Under the pieces are notes generated by a model. That model searched no databases. It saw nothing but the letters and a program-made list of their open reading frames with translations, and was not told the DNA's origin. From JADKFD01 sp050250665 (GTDB taxonomy: Bacteria; Pseudomonadota; Gammaproteobacteria; Xanthomonadales; SZUA-5), in NCBI GenBank assembly GCA_050250665.1, contig JBFWOF010000066.1, positions 1 to 30,845 on the forward strand: a DNA stretch of 30,845 nt, read 5' to 3'. Position 1 is the stretch's first letter; the number at the start of each line of letters is the position of its first letter. The position numbers and the translations under genes were made by a program. This document shows positions 1 to 11,605 of the stretch, in pieces.

Positions 1-514
1 AGCCCAACCTACGCCCTCGCCATTACATGTCCAACCGGCCTTGGAGCCTTCTCGGCACTACATAGTGCCTCATAACCCGCCGCTGTCGTAGAGCAGAGCA
101 TGCTCCGCTGATCTGGCTGGGCTTTGCTGTTCCCGCCTGCGCTCTACAAACCGTAGCGCCGCATCAGTGGGTAGGTTGGGCTAAGGCCGCAGGCCGTGCC
201 CAACAAAGTTGCGCCAGATCATTGGGCAAGGCCTGCGGCCTTTGCCCAACCTACGCCCTCGCCATTACCTGTCCAAACGGCATTGGAGCCAGCTCGGCAC
301 TACAAAGTGCCTCGTACACCGCCGCTGTCGTAGAGCGGAGCTTGCTCCGCTGCTCTGGCTGGGCTTTGGCCTTGGCTGTTCCCGCCTGCCCGCATAGCAC
401 ATCCTGCCGAGCAAGCTCGGCACTACAAAGGCCTCGTACACCGCTGCTGTCGTAGAGCGGAGCTTGCTCCGCTGCTCTGGCTGGGCTTTGGCCTTGGCTG
501 TTCCCGCCTGCGCC
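1..514. repeat. Three imperfect repeat units downstream of alkB
   Basis: This stretch has no supported gene. It holds three related units, roughly 1–166, 245–390 and 416–537, sharing the blocks CCAACCTACGCCCTCGCC, GTAGAGCGGAGCTTGCTCC, and CTGGGCTTTGGCCTTGG followed by TTCCCGCCTGC. The middle block contains the hairpin AGCGGAGC-TT-GCTCCGCT. At 172–255 there is an inverted pair, GTAGGTTGGGC against GCCCAACCTAC, enclosing two GGCCGCAGGCC-like palindromes. The units look like degenerate REP-type elements that have duplicated together. Short reading frames here are translations of the repeat and are not credible genes. Confidence 0.8.
144..166 (-). other. Duplicate of the last codons of alkB
   Basis: These 23 bases match the 3' end of alkB at 515–537, including the stop codon and the codons for the terminal MRRYGL. 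The preceding bases in both places are also the same repeat block (TTCCCGCCTGCGC). A piece spanning the repeat and the end of the gene was therefore copied as one unit. It is too short to encode anything. Confidence 0.8.
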
Positions 515-1678
515 CTACAAACCGTAGCGCCGCATCAATTCCTCGCGCCTTTCAGGGTCGAAATTGATGCGCTCGATGTCATCGCCAACCAGTTTCAGCA
601 AGCGTCGATCCATGACCTTGAACCAGAGACTCGGCACATAGGCCAGCAGGAACATGCCGAAATAGCCGCTGGGCAGCTGCGGCAGATTGTCGAAGGTGCG
701 CAGCGACTGATAGCGCCGGGTGGCATGGGCGTGATGATCGGAATGGCGTTGCAGGTGAAACAGCGCCCAGTTCGACACAATATGGTTGCTGTTCCAGGAA
801 TGCTGCGGCTTGCAGGCTTCAAATCGACCGTCCGCCAGGCGCTTTCGGGCAATGCCGTAGTGCTCGATGTAATTGGCGCTGGTCAGCTGAAAATTGGCCC
901 AGAACGACGCCAGCAGCAGGAATGGCAGCACCGCAATCCCCAGCCACAGCATCAGCGTCAGATAGAGCCCGGCAGTGATCAGCGTGGTCTGCACGATGTC
1001 GTTGTGCAGACTCCTCCAGGGCTTTTCCAGACTCTTCATGCGCTCGGCTTCCAGCGCCCAGCCACGGCGCCAGGCGCCCGGCATTTCCCGCAACAGGAAT
1101 CGATAGATGGACTCGCCCAGACGCGAGGAAGCTGGATCGGCTGGTGTCGCCACATCACGGTGATGGCCGCGATTGTGTTCGACGTAGAAATGACCGTAGC
1201 CGGTGGGGGCCAGCACCAGCTTGGCCAGCCAGCGCTCCAGCGCCTCGCGCTTGTGCCCGAGTTCATGGCCGACATTGATGCAGAAACCGCCGACCACGCC
1301 GGTGGACAGCGCCACTGCCAGCCAGCCGTGCCAAGGCAGTTCGCGGCTGCTGACAAACCAGGCAGCAAAGATGAACTCGGCCCACAGCATCGGCACCAGC
1401 AGCCAGGTGATCACGCGGTAGTAGCGATCGGCTTCCAGCGCCGGCACCGCGGATTCCGGCGGGTTGCTCTGATCCACGCCCATCAGATAGTCGAATATCG
1501 GCAGGAACAGATAGACCAGGGCGATTGGCAGCCACAGCAAGCGCACATCACCAAGCGCCAGGTACAGCAGCGGCCCCGCGCCCACCAGGGCCGGCACCGC
1601 CAGCGACAGCAACCAGGCGTAGCGCTTGCGGTCATGGTAGGACTGGCTGTCATCCAGTTGCCGGGTCATCGTGGTCAC
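515..1678 (-). CDS. alkB: Alkane 1-monooxygenase (membrane di-iron hydroxylase)
   Basis: Integral-membrane non-heme di-iron enzyme that hydroxylates the terminal carbon of medium-chain n-alkanes, the first step of alkane use, with electrons from rubredoxin. The 387-residue protein has hydrophobic helices at about 22–62, 90–110, 115–135 and 230–262. It carries the full histidine set of AlkB: HELGH (138–142), EHNRGHH (167–173), NYIEHYG (269–275) and LQRHSDHHA (309–317). Length is normal for the family. A GTG start at 1678 is chosen because AAGGAG lies six bases upstream; the in-frame ATG at 1669 is spaced too far. It is divergent from an AraC-type regulator with about 156 bp between starts, the arrangement known for alkane-responsive regulation. 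No rubredoxin or rubredoxin reductase gene is in the window. Confidence 0.95.
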   Translation of the reverse strand: MTTMTRQLDDSQSYHDRKRYAWLLSLAVPALVGAGPLLYLALGDVRLLWLPIALVYLFLPIFDYLMGVDQSNPPESAVPALEADRYYRVITWLLVPMLWAEFIFAAWFVSSRELPWHGWLAVALSTGVVGGFCINVGHELGHKREALERWLAKLVLAPTGYGHFYVEHNRGHHRDVATPADPASSRLGESIYRFLLREMPGAWRRGWALEAERMKSLEKPWRSLHNDIVQTTLITAGLYLTLMLWLGIAVLPFLLLASFWANFQLTSANYIEHYGIARKRLADGRFEACKPQHSWNSNHIVSNWALFHLQRHSDHHAHATRRYQSLRTFDNLPQLPSGYFGMFLLAYVPSLWFKVMDRRLLKLVGDDIERINFDPERREELMRRYGL

Positions 1679-1834
1679 GAGCTACTCCTTGCGGGTGGGC
1701 ACGGCCACATCAGCGCAGACCGCTCCGAGCCTGATCGAAGCTTGGCGCCGAGCCTGGTCTCGGACCACCGCCCAAGCTGGCAGAGAGTCGTCATTTTGTG
1801 CCACGATCGCCGTTCCACGACCAGCAAGTCCCAA

Positions 1835-2857
1835 ATGGCACCTAGTCCAGCACAATCGGCCTTGCACCCGGTCTACGTCAGGCTGCTCGGCGTGCTGCTG
1901 GCTCGTCGCGGCATCGACACCGAGGCCTTGCTGAGCGCCGCGCAGCTCTCCCGCCATGAGCTGCAGCAGGACACGCTGCTGCCCTACGCCCCGATCGAGC
2001 ACCTGATCCTGGGGGCGATCGAGGCCAGCGGCTGTCCCTGGCTGGGCCTGGAATTCGGGGCTGCCGCCCAGATTCACACCCACGGACTGGTCGGCAATGC
2101 CACCATTGCCAGTGCCACGCTGGATGCAGCACTGCGCACCCTCGCCCGCTTCGCCAGCCTGCGCACCGGACTGCTTCGTTTCGATATCCGCCGCGGCAGC
2201 CACAGCACCGAAGTGCGCATCCTGCCGCAACTGCCGCTGGGTGCTGCAGCGCCCTTTGTTCACGACGCCATGCTGGTGATTCTCGAGCGCATGCTGCAGA
2301 GCTTGTCGCCGACCCCATTGCGGATTGCCCGATACACCCTGCCCTACGCCGCACCGGAATGGTCCGCGCGCTACCGCGAACATCTCTCCGGCGAACTCGC
2401 CTTTGAGCCGGCCTCGATGGCCTGCATGGAATTCGACAATCTGACCCTGGACAGCAATTGCCTGACGGCAGACCCACAGGCCTGCGCCCAGGCGACCATG
2501 GAATGCGCACGCCAGCTGGACCTGACGACGGCCGAGCCGGGGCTTGCCAGCCGCATCCGCAGCCTGCTGGCCGCGAACGATCCACAGCTGCCGCTGGCCG
2601 AGGACGTGGCCCGCAAGCTCCACCTGTCCACACGCAGTCTTTACCGCCATCTGAAGGTCATCGGTCTGAGCTACCAGCAACTGGTCGACGAACATCGGCT
2701 GGAGCGTGCCCGCTGGTTGCTGGCCCACACCGAGCTGCCCATCGAGCGCATCGCCGAACGTCTAGGGTACGCCGACAGCTCCAATTTCAGCCGCACCTTC
2801 AGGCGCTGGACCGGACTGACGCCACGCGCCTACCGGTCGAAGCCCCTGGAATCCTGA
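1835..2857 (+). CDS. AraC-family regulator, probable alkB activator
   Basis: Transcription factor of 340 residues. The N-terminal part (about 15–200) matches the style of the Arabinose_bd ligand domain found in OruR/AlkR-type regulators. The C-terminal part (about 245–335) is an AraC DNA-binding domain with two helix-turn-helix units; visible motifs are LHLSTRSLYRHL and ERLGYADSSNFSRTFRRWTG. Divergence from alkB suggests that it senses alkanes or fatty acids and activates alkB, as AlkR does in Acinetobacter. This is inference from position and family. The ATG at 1835 is chosen because conserved family sequence begins soon after; the frame stays open far upstream only because it runs antisense to alkB. 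No strong ribosome site is visible, so a start slightly upstream (TTG near 1796) cannot be excluded. Confidence 0.85.
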   Translation: MAPSPAQSALHPVYVRLLGVLLARRGIDTEALLSAAQLSRHELQQDTLLPYAPIEHLILGAIEASGCPWLGLEFGAAAQIHTHGLVGNATIASATLDAALRTLARFASLRTGLLRFDIRRGSHSTEVRILPQLPLGAAAPFVHDAMLVILERMLQSLSPTPLRIARYTLPYAAPEWSARYREHLSGELAFEPASMACMEFDNLTLDSNCLTADPQACAQATMECARQLDLTTAEPGLASRIRSLLAANDPQLPLAEDVARKLHLSTRSLYRHLKVIGLSYQQLVDEHRLERARWLLAHTELPIERIAERLGYADSSNFSRTFRRWTGLTPRAYRSKPLES

Positions 2858-2859
2858 AA

Positions 2860-3150
2860 ATGAAAGTCCTCGCCGAATCCGCCTGGTCGTGGATGCTGCT
2901 GGCAGATGGCGACAGCCGCATTCTGTCTGTTCTTTGCGGCACCATCGGTCTCTTCGAACTTGTGATCCTGTTGTCGCCCTCTGAATGTCCGGCCGACAGC
3001 ATCGATCGCCAAGCGCTGGATGCGCTGGCGGCCAGAATCAGCTATTCGCCAGAATCCTATCTCGACCGACATCGCCCGGAACTGCTGGACAGCGAGTCCG
3101 CCCGAGCGGCGATCGAGACATGGCGAAGACATCGAGCCACACTGACCTAA
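2860..3150 (+). CDS. Small hypothetical protein
   Basis: Encodes 96 residues and begins two bases after the stop of the AraC-type gene, so the two are probably co-transcribed and translationally coupled. The N-terminal third (about 1–45) is hydrophobic with tryptophans and resembles a small soluble beta-rich fold more than a clear membrane helix. The C-terminal half is polar, with an Asp/Arg-rich helix. No cysteine pair, zinc site or known enzyme motif is visible. I do not recognise a family. Its position suggests a link to the regulator or alkane response, but nothing in the protein proves it. A short palindrome, GGCGCTCCAGCGCC, follows directly at 3151–3164. Confidence 0.65.
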   Translation: MKVLAESAWSWMLLADGDSRILSVLCGTIGLFELVILLSPSECPADSIDRQALDALAARISYSPESYLDRHRPELLDSESARAAIETWRRHRATLT

Positions 3151-3282
3151 GGCGCTCCAGCGCCAGAAGATGAGCCGGTTCCTGAATGCAGTCCGCATGA
3201 CTCTTGGCGATAGGTCTTCCGGCACGGCCACCGGGAGGACGCCAAGGACTAGCATCGGCGCTCCTTGCACGGAGTTACCTTC

Positions 3283-3828
3283 ATGGTTCGTCGCGCCATT
3301 ACTGTGTTGCTGCTGGCCGCCATGGCTTCTGCCCCGGCCTTTGCCGAAACCAATGTCTATGCCGGCCTGCGCGTCGGCTCCAACCTGGACGGCCGCTTTG
3401 ATGACGCCGGCGGGAAGCTCGACACCGACACCCCGTTTGGCGGCTACCTGGGCTGGAACATCAACCCCAATCTGGCCATCGAATTCGCCGCCACCAATCT
3501 GGGCAGCAGCCAGCGCAGCGATATTGCTGACGGCGGTTTTGATGTCGATGGTGCGCTTTACCAACTCGGCGTGGTCGGCAGCTTCCCGCTGTCGGACCAG
3601 TTCAATCTGCTCGCCGGCGTCGGCGGATTCCGTCTGAACGAGGATGGCGACGGCTCCAGCATCGCCGGCCCGATCAGCGTCGATTTCGGCGACACCGGCG
3701 TCTACGCCGAGGTCGGCGGGCGCTTCCAGCTCAATCCCCAGTGGGCCCTGCGCGCCAGCTACACCTGGTTCGATTTCGAATCCGGCAGCGACGGCAATTT
3801 CTGGGGTGGTGTCGAACTCAAGTTCTGA
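3283..3828 (+). CDS. Outer-membrane beta-barrel protein
   Basis: The 181-residue precursor has a signal peptide (about 1–21, ending AAMASAPAFA before ETN). The mature protein is an alternating-polarity beta pattern of about eight strands with glycine- and aromatic-rich turns. It ends in ...GVELKF; the terminal phenylalanine is the signal recognised by the Bam outer-membrane assembly machinery. It fits the small OmpA-like/OmpW-like barrel group. The start at 3283 is chosen because GGAG lies eight bases upstream and the signal peptide begins there; a TTG 18 bases earlier is less likely. It could be a passive barrel or a hydrophobic-compound channel. The nearby alkB makes an alkane-uptake role tempting, but nothing in the sequence shows it. 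Confidence 0.8.
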   Translation: MVRRAITVLLLAAMASAPAFAETNVYAGLRVGSNLDGRFDDAGGKLDTDTPFGGYLGWNINPNLAIEFAATNLGSSQRSDIADGGFDVDGALYQLGVVGSFPLSDQFNLLAGVGGFRLNEDGDGSSIAGPISVDFGDTGVYAEVGGRFQLNPQWALRASYTWFDFESGSDGNFWGGVELKF

Positions 3829-4326
3829 CCCCGGACAGATGTAGCCCGGGGTGCCGCGCAGCGGTTCCCCGGGGCTGTTCGGCTCTGTGGCGCAACCGGA
3901 TTCCGGATCACTTGAAGCGCCCTCTGAGCGCGACTGCCAATCCGAGCATCCAGCACGATGGCAGATCCGAAGCGGCCTTGTGGAGGGACGCGCGCCTGCG
4001 CGGCCGCTCTTGATCTCCCGCCACACCAAAGCGGCGCCGCAGCGCGGCGCCCTCCACAACAGCGGCACGAACAACCCAGGACGAAGTGCACTTGGGTAGA
4101 GCCCCGGTGAGCCGCTACGCGGCACACCAGGCTACGCGCTGCCACAGCAAAGCGGCGCCGCAGCGCGGCGCCCTCCATGCCAGCGGCACGAACCACCCGG
4201 AATGGCGTGCACCTGGAGCCATCGGTTTCGTCAACGACTGCACGGCGACCTTGAACGGACCTCCAGCCCTGCACTCACCGCCCCGAGCGTCTATGCTCCT
4301 CGGCTTTGTTGGCGTGGACTCCAGGA
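3829..4326. repeat. Intergenic block of palindromic repeats
   Basis: No gene is supported in these 500 bases. A GCCCGGGG/CCCCGGGGC palindrome around a GCCGCGCAGCGG core lies at 3844–3875. A related copy, CCCCGGTGAGCCGCTACGCG, starts at 4102, and a third lies far away at 28671–28699. A second family, GCGGCGCCGCAGCGCGGCGC followed by CCTCC, occurs at 4028–4055 and 4149–4176, each followed by an AGCGGCACGAA tail. These look like REP-type elements. Confidence 0.75.
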
Positions 4327-5142
4327 ATGGCAACTCGTATCGCATTCATCGGTGGCGGCAACATGGCCCGCAGTCTGATCGGTGGGCTGATTCGCCAGGG
4401 TCGCAGCCGCGATTCCATCCACGTGGCCGAGCCGAACGCGGCACTGCGCGACGCGCTGGCGCGGGATTTTGGCGTGATCACCCACGGCGACAACCTCGCC
4501 GCTGCGCTGGCCTGCGACATCTGGGTACTGGCAGTGAAGCCCCAGGTGATGCCGCAGGTGCTGGCGCAGCTGGCGCCAGCGGCGACTGACCGGGCCCCTC
4601 TGGTGGTTTCGATTGCCGCAGGGGTCACCCACGCCAGCATGGCCATCGCCCTGGGCGCGCGTGCACGGGTGGTCCGCACCATGCCCAATACGCCGGCAAT
4701 GATTGGTGCCGGCATCACCGGCCTGTACGCGGCTGCCGATGTGGGTGAGGACGAACGCCTGCTGGTCGAGCAACTGCTGGCCACGGCCGGCGCCACGGTA
4801 TGGATCAGTGACGAGTCGCAAATGGATGCGGTAACTGCGGTGTCGGGCAGCGGGCCGGCGTATTTCTTCCTGTTGATCGAAAGCCTGATTTCCGCCGGCG
4901 TGAAGCAGGGCCTGCCGCCGGAGACGGCGGCGACACTGGCCAAGCACACGGCACTGGGCGCTGCGCGGATGACGCTGGAGTCCCCTGAGCCGCCGGAAAT
5001 CCTGCGTCAGCGCGTGACCTCGCCGGGCGGGACCACCGCTGCGGCGCTCGACACCTTTGCCGCGGGCGGCTTTGCCGAACTGGTCGACCGCGCAGTCGCT
5101 GCCGCCACCCGGCGCGGTCGCGAACTGGCGCAAGGAGGCTGA
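4327..5142 (+). CDS. proC: Pyrroline-5-carboxylate reductase
   Basis: Reduces 1-pyrroline-5-carboxylate to L-proline with NAD(P)H, the last step of proline synthesis, in the cytoplasm. The 271-residue length is normal. The Rossmann nucleotide-binding motif IAFIGGGNMA is at about 5–14, VVRTMPNTPA sits mid-protein, and the dimerisation-domain signature VTAVSGSGPAYFFLLIE is followed by the C-terminal motif TSPGGTTAAAL. The ATG at 4327 is chosen because the Rossmann strand begins at once; the ribosome site is weak. It is followed after four bases by a YggT-family gene, a pairing common in proteobacteria. The usual upstream partner yggS is not here. Confidence 0.95.
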   Translation: MATRIAFIGGGNMARSLIGGLIRQGRSRDSIHVAEPNAALRDALARDFGVITHGDNLAAALACDIWVLAVKPQVMPQVLAQLAPAATDRAPLVVSIAAGVTHASMAIALGARARVVRTMPNTPAMIGAGITGLYAAADVGEDERLLVEQLLATAGATVWISDESQMDAVTAVSGSGPAYFFLLIESLISAGVKQGLPPETAATLAKHTALGAARMTLESPEPPEILRQRVTSPGGTTAAALDTFAAGGFAELVDRAVAAATRRGRELAQGG

Positions 5143-5146
5143 ACCC

Positions 5147-5698
5147 ATGGGCTACATGATCTACAGCTACCTGATCCAGTTCCTGTTCTGGATTCCGTTG
5201 ACCATCCTGTTCCTGCGCATCGCGTTGCCGCTGGTACGGGCGCCGTTTTCCGACCCGCTGGTGGGCTGGGTCTATTCGGTCACCACGCCAGTGCTTCGGC
5301 CGATCGAGAAGGTCGTGCCACGCTGGCGCAATCTCAGTCTGGCAGCGGTGCTGTTGTTCTGGCTGGTGGCCAGTCTCGAGCAGGCCCTGCTGATGCTGTT
5401 CAGCCGCAATATTCTGGCCTGGCTGCTGGGTGGCCTGGCCGGCGCCATCAGCTTTGCGCTCGGATTCATGATCGTAGTGATCTTCGTCTGGGTGCTTTTC
5501 ACCTTCTTCCAGCCCCGCGCTGGCTCCTCGATCGTGTCCATCGTCCAGCGACTCGCGAGCCCAATCTGCAATGTCTTCCGTCGCCGGATTCCCGCCATCG
5601 GACCCTTCGATCTGTCCCCTGCTCTGGCCATTCTGACGTTAACCATCCTGCGGCTGATCCTGCCTTCGATGATTTTCGCGCTGGCGGCAAAACTCTGA
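5147..5698 (+). CDS. YggT-family membrane protein
   Basis: Inner-membrane protein of 183 residues with two YGGT repeats. Each repeat is a hydrophobic helix pair around an arginine-containing motif: LFLRIALPLVRAPFSDPLVGW with TTPVLRPIEKVVP in the first half, and SPICNVFRRRIPAIGPFDLSPAL in the second. A perfect AAGGAGG lies at 5132–5138 inside the end of proC, eight bases before the ATG, so translation is coupled to proC. YggT proteins are linked to osmotic tolerance and cell-division-related functions in other bacteria; the exact role is not settled. Length and topology are typical. Confidence 0.9.
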   Translation: MGYMIYSYLIQFLFWIPLTILFLRIALPLVRAPFSDPLVGWVYSVTTPVLRPIEKVVPRWRNLSLAAVLLFWLVASLEQALLMLFSRNILAWLLGGLAGAISFALGFMIVVIFVWVLFTFFQPRAGSSIVSIVQRLASPICNVFRRRIPAIGPFDLSPALAILTLTILRLILPSMIFALAAKL

Positions 5699-5734
5699 TC
5701 AGCAGAAACGCGTCCGCGATTCCGTATCGGATTC

Positions 5735-5760
5735 TTCGCCGTCCTTTAAGGCGCGGCGAA
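5735..5760 (+). terminator. Possible terminator after proC–yggT
   Basis: TTCGCCG (5735–5741) pairs with CGGCGAA (5754–5760), extended by CC/GG around a TTTAA loop. It lies 37 bases after the yggT stop. No T-run follows, so it may be a weak terminator or only a structured spacer. Confidence 0.35.
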
Positions 5761-5770
5761 TCCATCTAGA

Positions 5771-5800
5771 TTCGAAACACCAGACGCAAAGCCTTACAAT
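5771..5800 (+). promoter_or_regulatory. Candidate promoter of the lipoprotein gene
   Basis: TACAAT at 5795–5800 matches five of six bases of the sigma-70 -10 box. TTCGAA at 5771–5776 is a weak -35 with an 18-base spacer. The start codon at 5831 follows a CAGGAGT ribosome site at 5818–5824. Confidence 0.4.
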
Positions 5801-5830
5801 CGCAAAAAAATCTCAACCAGGAGTCAAACC

Positions 5831-7525
5831 ATGATGCTCAGCACCCGCCGCGCCCTGCTCGTGGCGTCCATCGCATTCGGTCTGGCCGCGTGCGGCAAGG
5901 ATGAAGCCACCGATCCGCTCGCCTACGTGCCGGCCGATACGCCCTATGTGATGGCCAATCGGATCGTCGTCCCCAAGGCCATTACCGAGGCCTGGATGGG
6001 CATGTACGGTGCCAATTTCGGCGAAACCTACAAGAATCTCGCCGAAGAGCAGCAAATGAAGGACATCGAAGGCGAAATGGGCGTGTGGCTGCGGGCCAGC
6101 CTGCCGGAATTCGCCAACATGACTTCGATTGACGGCATCGAAGGGCTGGGTCTCAAGGTAGAGGCGCGCATCGCTTTCTATGGCTATGGCTTGATGCCGG
6201 TCTATCGCCTCGAACTGGCGGATGCCAAGCGCTTCGCCGAGACCGTAGCCCGCATCGAGAAACGCGCAGGCAAGACGCTGGCCAAGCGCAAGATCGACGA
6301 CGTCGAGCTGTGGCAGTTCAGCGATGACAAGGCCACCGTGCTGTTCGGGCCCATCGGGCAATTCCTGGTCGTCACCCTCGCTCCGGTCGATGCCGACGAG
6401 GCGCGTCTGAAGGCCCAACTCGGTCTCACCATGCCCGAGTCCTCTCTGGCCAAGACCGGCGGCCTCGAAGCCATGGACAAGCAATATGGCTACGACGGCC
6501 ACATGTCGGGTTATATCGACATCCGCGGTCTGGCCCAGCGCCTGAGCGGTCGCAATCAGGATGACAATGCCGTCATCAGCGCTTTCGGTGGCGAGATTCC
6601 CAAGCTGTCCGATGCCTGCGCGTCAGAACTCGACAGCATGACCCAGAAGTTTCCCCGCATGGTCTTCGGCTCCACCGATTTCACCGCGAAACGCCTGAAG
6701 TTCAATGGCGTGGTGGAAATGGAGCAGGCACTGGCGGCCTCCATGCAGAAGCTCTCCGCCCCGATCCCGGGTGCCGACAGCACCGATCCGATGATGTTCC
6801 GCCTGGCGCTCTCGGTGGACCTCCCGGAAACCGTACGATTCCTGGGCGGCGTGGCCGACAGCATCGCGGCAGAACCCTATCAGTGCGAGGAACTGGCAGA
6901 TCTGAATGCCAGTGCGGCCGAAATGAAGCAGAACCTCGCCAATCCGGGCCTGGCCATGGCCGGCGCCATGACCGCCATTCATCTGGGCGTGCGTACGCTG
7001 AAGGTCGAACCGGGTGCCAGCATGCCCAGCGAGTTGTCAGCCTTCGCCACGCTGGGCTCGACCTCGCCGGTGATGATCTGGGGCTTCGCCCAACAGGGTG
7101 TGCCGGCGCTGGCCAAGGTTCAGATCTCGACTGATGGCAAGATTGTCGCCCTGCCGGCCGACGCGTTGCCGCTGCCGATGCCGCTGGAACTGAAGGCGAT
7201 CATGACCGACAAGAGCTTCGGCGTGGCCACCAGCGATATCGCCGACGCCAGCTTCACCGCAGCGGCGACGATGCCCGCCAACAAGGACGGCACCATCCTG
7301 CGTTATGGCATTTCCGGCGATATCTTCAAGTTGATCGCCGCCAACATGCCCGAAGCAGATGCGGATGCCGAGGCGGATGGCGATGAAGCCAAGGTCAAGG
7401 CCAAGGAGGCCGAGGATGCCCGCAAGATGCTGGCGAATCTGGGTGAGCACCTGGACCAGGTCGACGTGCGTCTGGGCCTGACCGACAAGGGCATCGTCTT
7501 CAGCGAAGAAGTCACGCTGAAGTAA
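5831..7525 (+). CDS. Large lipoprotein of unknown function
   Basis: The 564-residue precursor has a lipoprotein signal peptide: basic MMLSTRR, a hydrophobic core and lipobox LAAC with the acylated cysteine at position 21, followed by GKD, which allows outer-membrane sorting. The mature protein starts with a DPLAYVPADTPYVMAN segment seen in uncharacterised Xanthomonad lipoproteins. It is mixed alpha/beta, with repeated hydrophobic-strand patterns suggesting two similar halves (about 30–230 and 290–560). A highly charged Asp/Glu/Lys segment lies at about 505–530, probably an exposed linker or coil. No enzyme motif is visible. It stands alone, with its own promoter-like region and a strong hairpin after it. 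Function is unknown. Confidence 0.85.
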   Translation: MMLSTRRALLVASIAFGLAACGKDEATDPLAYVPADTPYVMANRIVVPKAITEAWMGMYGANFGETYKNLAEEQQMKDIEGEMGVWLRASLPEFANMTSIDGIEGLGLKVEARIAFYGYGLMPVYRLELADAKRFAETVARIEKRAGKTLAKRKIDDVELWQFSDDKATVLFGPIGQFLVVTLAPVDADEARLKAQLGLTMPESSLAKTGGLEAMDKQYGYDGHMSGYIDIRGLAQRLSGRNQDDNAVISAFGGEIPKLSDACASELDSMTQKFPRMVFGSTDFTAKRLKFNGVVEMEQALAASMQKLSAPIPGADSTDPMMFRLALSVDLPETVRFLGGVADSIAAEPYQCEELADLNASAAEMKQNLANPGLAMAGAMTAIHLGVRTLKVEPGASMPSELSAFATLGSTSPVMIWGFAQQGVPALAKVQISTDGKIVALPADALPLPMPLELKAIMTDKSFGVATSDIADASFTAAATMPANKDGTILRYGISGDIFKLIAANMPEADADAEADGDEAKVKAKEAEDARKMLANLGEHLDQVDVRLGLTDKGIVFSEEVTLK

Positions 7526-7544
7526 GACCAGGATCGGCAAGCAC

Positions 7545-7571
7545 ACCCTTCTCCTGCTACAGGAGAAGGGT
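7545..7571. terminator. Strong hairpin, likely bidirectional terminator
   Basis: ACCCTTCTCCTG (7545–7556) and CAGGAGAAGGGT (7560–7571) form a perfect 12-bp stem with a CTA loop, 20 bases after the lipoprotein stop and between convergent genes. There is no T-tract. A similar CCCTTCTC.../GAGAAGGG element is widely dispersed in Xanthomonads, so it may be both repeat and terminator. Confidence 0.55.
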
Positions 7572-7602
7572 GGCGGAGTGCGGTGCAATCAGAGCCGAAA
7601 CC

Positions 7603-7820
7603 TGTGGGAGCGGACTCTGTCCGCGACAGCTTTTGCCTGAACCGGGACACCTCTTTCGCGGATAAATCCGCTCCCACAGTTTGGGCGATAGCCCCTGTGG
7701 GAGCGGACTCTGTCCGCGAAAGCTTTTGACTGAAGCCGGAACTCTCGTTCGCGGATAAATCCGCTCCCACAGATTGGGCGATTCAATAGCCCTGTGGGAG
7801 CGGACTCTGTCCGCGACAGC
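7603..7820. repeat. REP-type pairs, 2.5 copies
   Basis: Two full units (7603–7679 and 7696–7772) and a half unit (7793–7820). Each unit begins TGTGGGAGCGGACTCTGTCC and closes with the inverted arm GGATAAATCCGCTCCCACA, so paired hairpins face each other. The GTGG tetranucleotide before the hairpin is the hallmark of REPs mobilised by RAYT (TnpA-REP) transposases. No RAYT gene is in the window. Another arm of this family is at 27758–27783. Confidence 0.85.
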
Positions 7821-7850
7821 TCTTGATGAAGCCCCGACCGATGCCCGGTC

Positions 7851-8326
7851 TCAAGCCTCGTAGCGCACCTCGACCACCTCGAAGCTCTTGTTGCCACCCG
7901 GGGTGACGATGTCGACGACATCGCCTTCGCTCTTGCCGATCAGGGCCCGCGCCACCGGTGAGCTCACCGAGATCATGCGCAGCTTGATGTCGGCTTCGAG
8001 GTCGCCGACGATCTGGTAGCTGACGGTCTCGTCGCTGTGCAGATCCTGCAGCTCCACGTAGGCGCCAAAGACGATCCGCGATCCCGGATTGAGCTTGGCG
8101 GTGTCGATGATCTCGGCATTGGCCAGGGTGTTTTCCAGCTCGTTGATGCGGCCTTCGGTGAAGCTCTGCTGCTCGCGGGCGGCGTGGTATTCGGCGTTCT
8201 CCTTCAGATCGCCGTGCGCGCGGGCTTCGGCGATGGCGGCGATGATCTGCGGCCGGACTACCGATTTCAGGTGGTCCAGTTCACCGCGCAGGCGCACGGC
8301 GCCCTTCTGCGTCAATGGTGCTCGTC

Positions 8327-8330
<4 letters not shown>
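7851..8330 (-). CDS. greA: Transcription elongation factor GreA
   Basis: Rescues backtracked RNA polymerase by stimulating cleavage of the transcript 3' end. The 159-residue protein has the N-terminal coiled coil (about 1–75) with the signature EARAHGDLKENAEYHAAREQ, which includes the acidic tip residues D and E that act at the polymerase active site. The C-terminal FKBP-like domain (about 80–158) ends with SPVARALIGKSEGDVVDIVTPGG. Its ATG overlaps the carB stop (ATGA), so it is the last gene of the carA–carB–greA operon and translation is coupled. Confidence 0.96.
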
Positions 8331-11602
<3,272 letters not shown>

Positions 11603-11605
11603 GTC

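Noticed and set aside
464..1834. Long open frame on the plus strand continuous with the AraC-type gene
   Set aside because: It is antisense to alkB, whose motifs are complete; the translation is low-complexity (Gln/His/Arg-rich) and the regulator's family similarity starts only after 1835.
1682..2728. 348-codon frame antisense to the AraC-type gene
   Set aside because: No motif and shadow-type composition; the plus-strand gene has clear domains.
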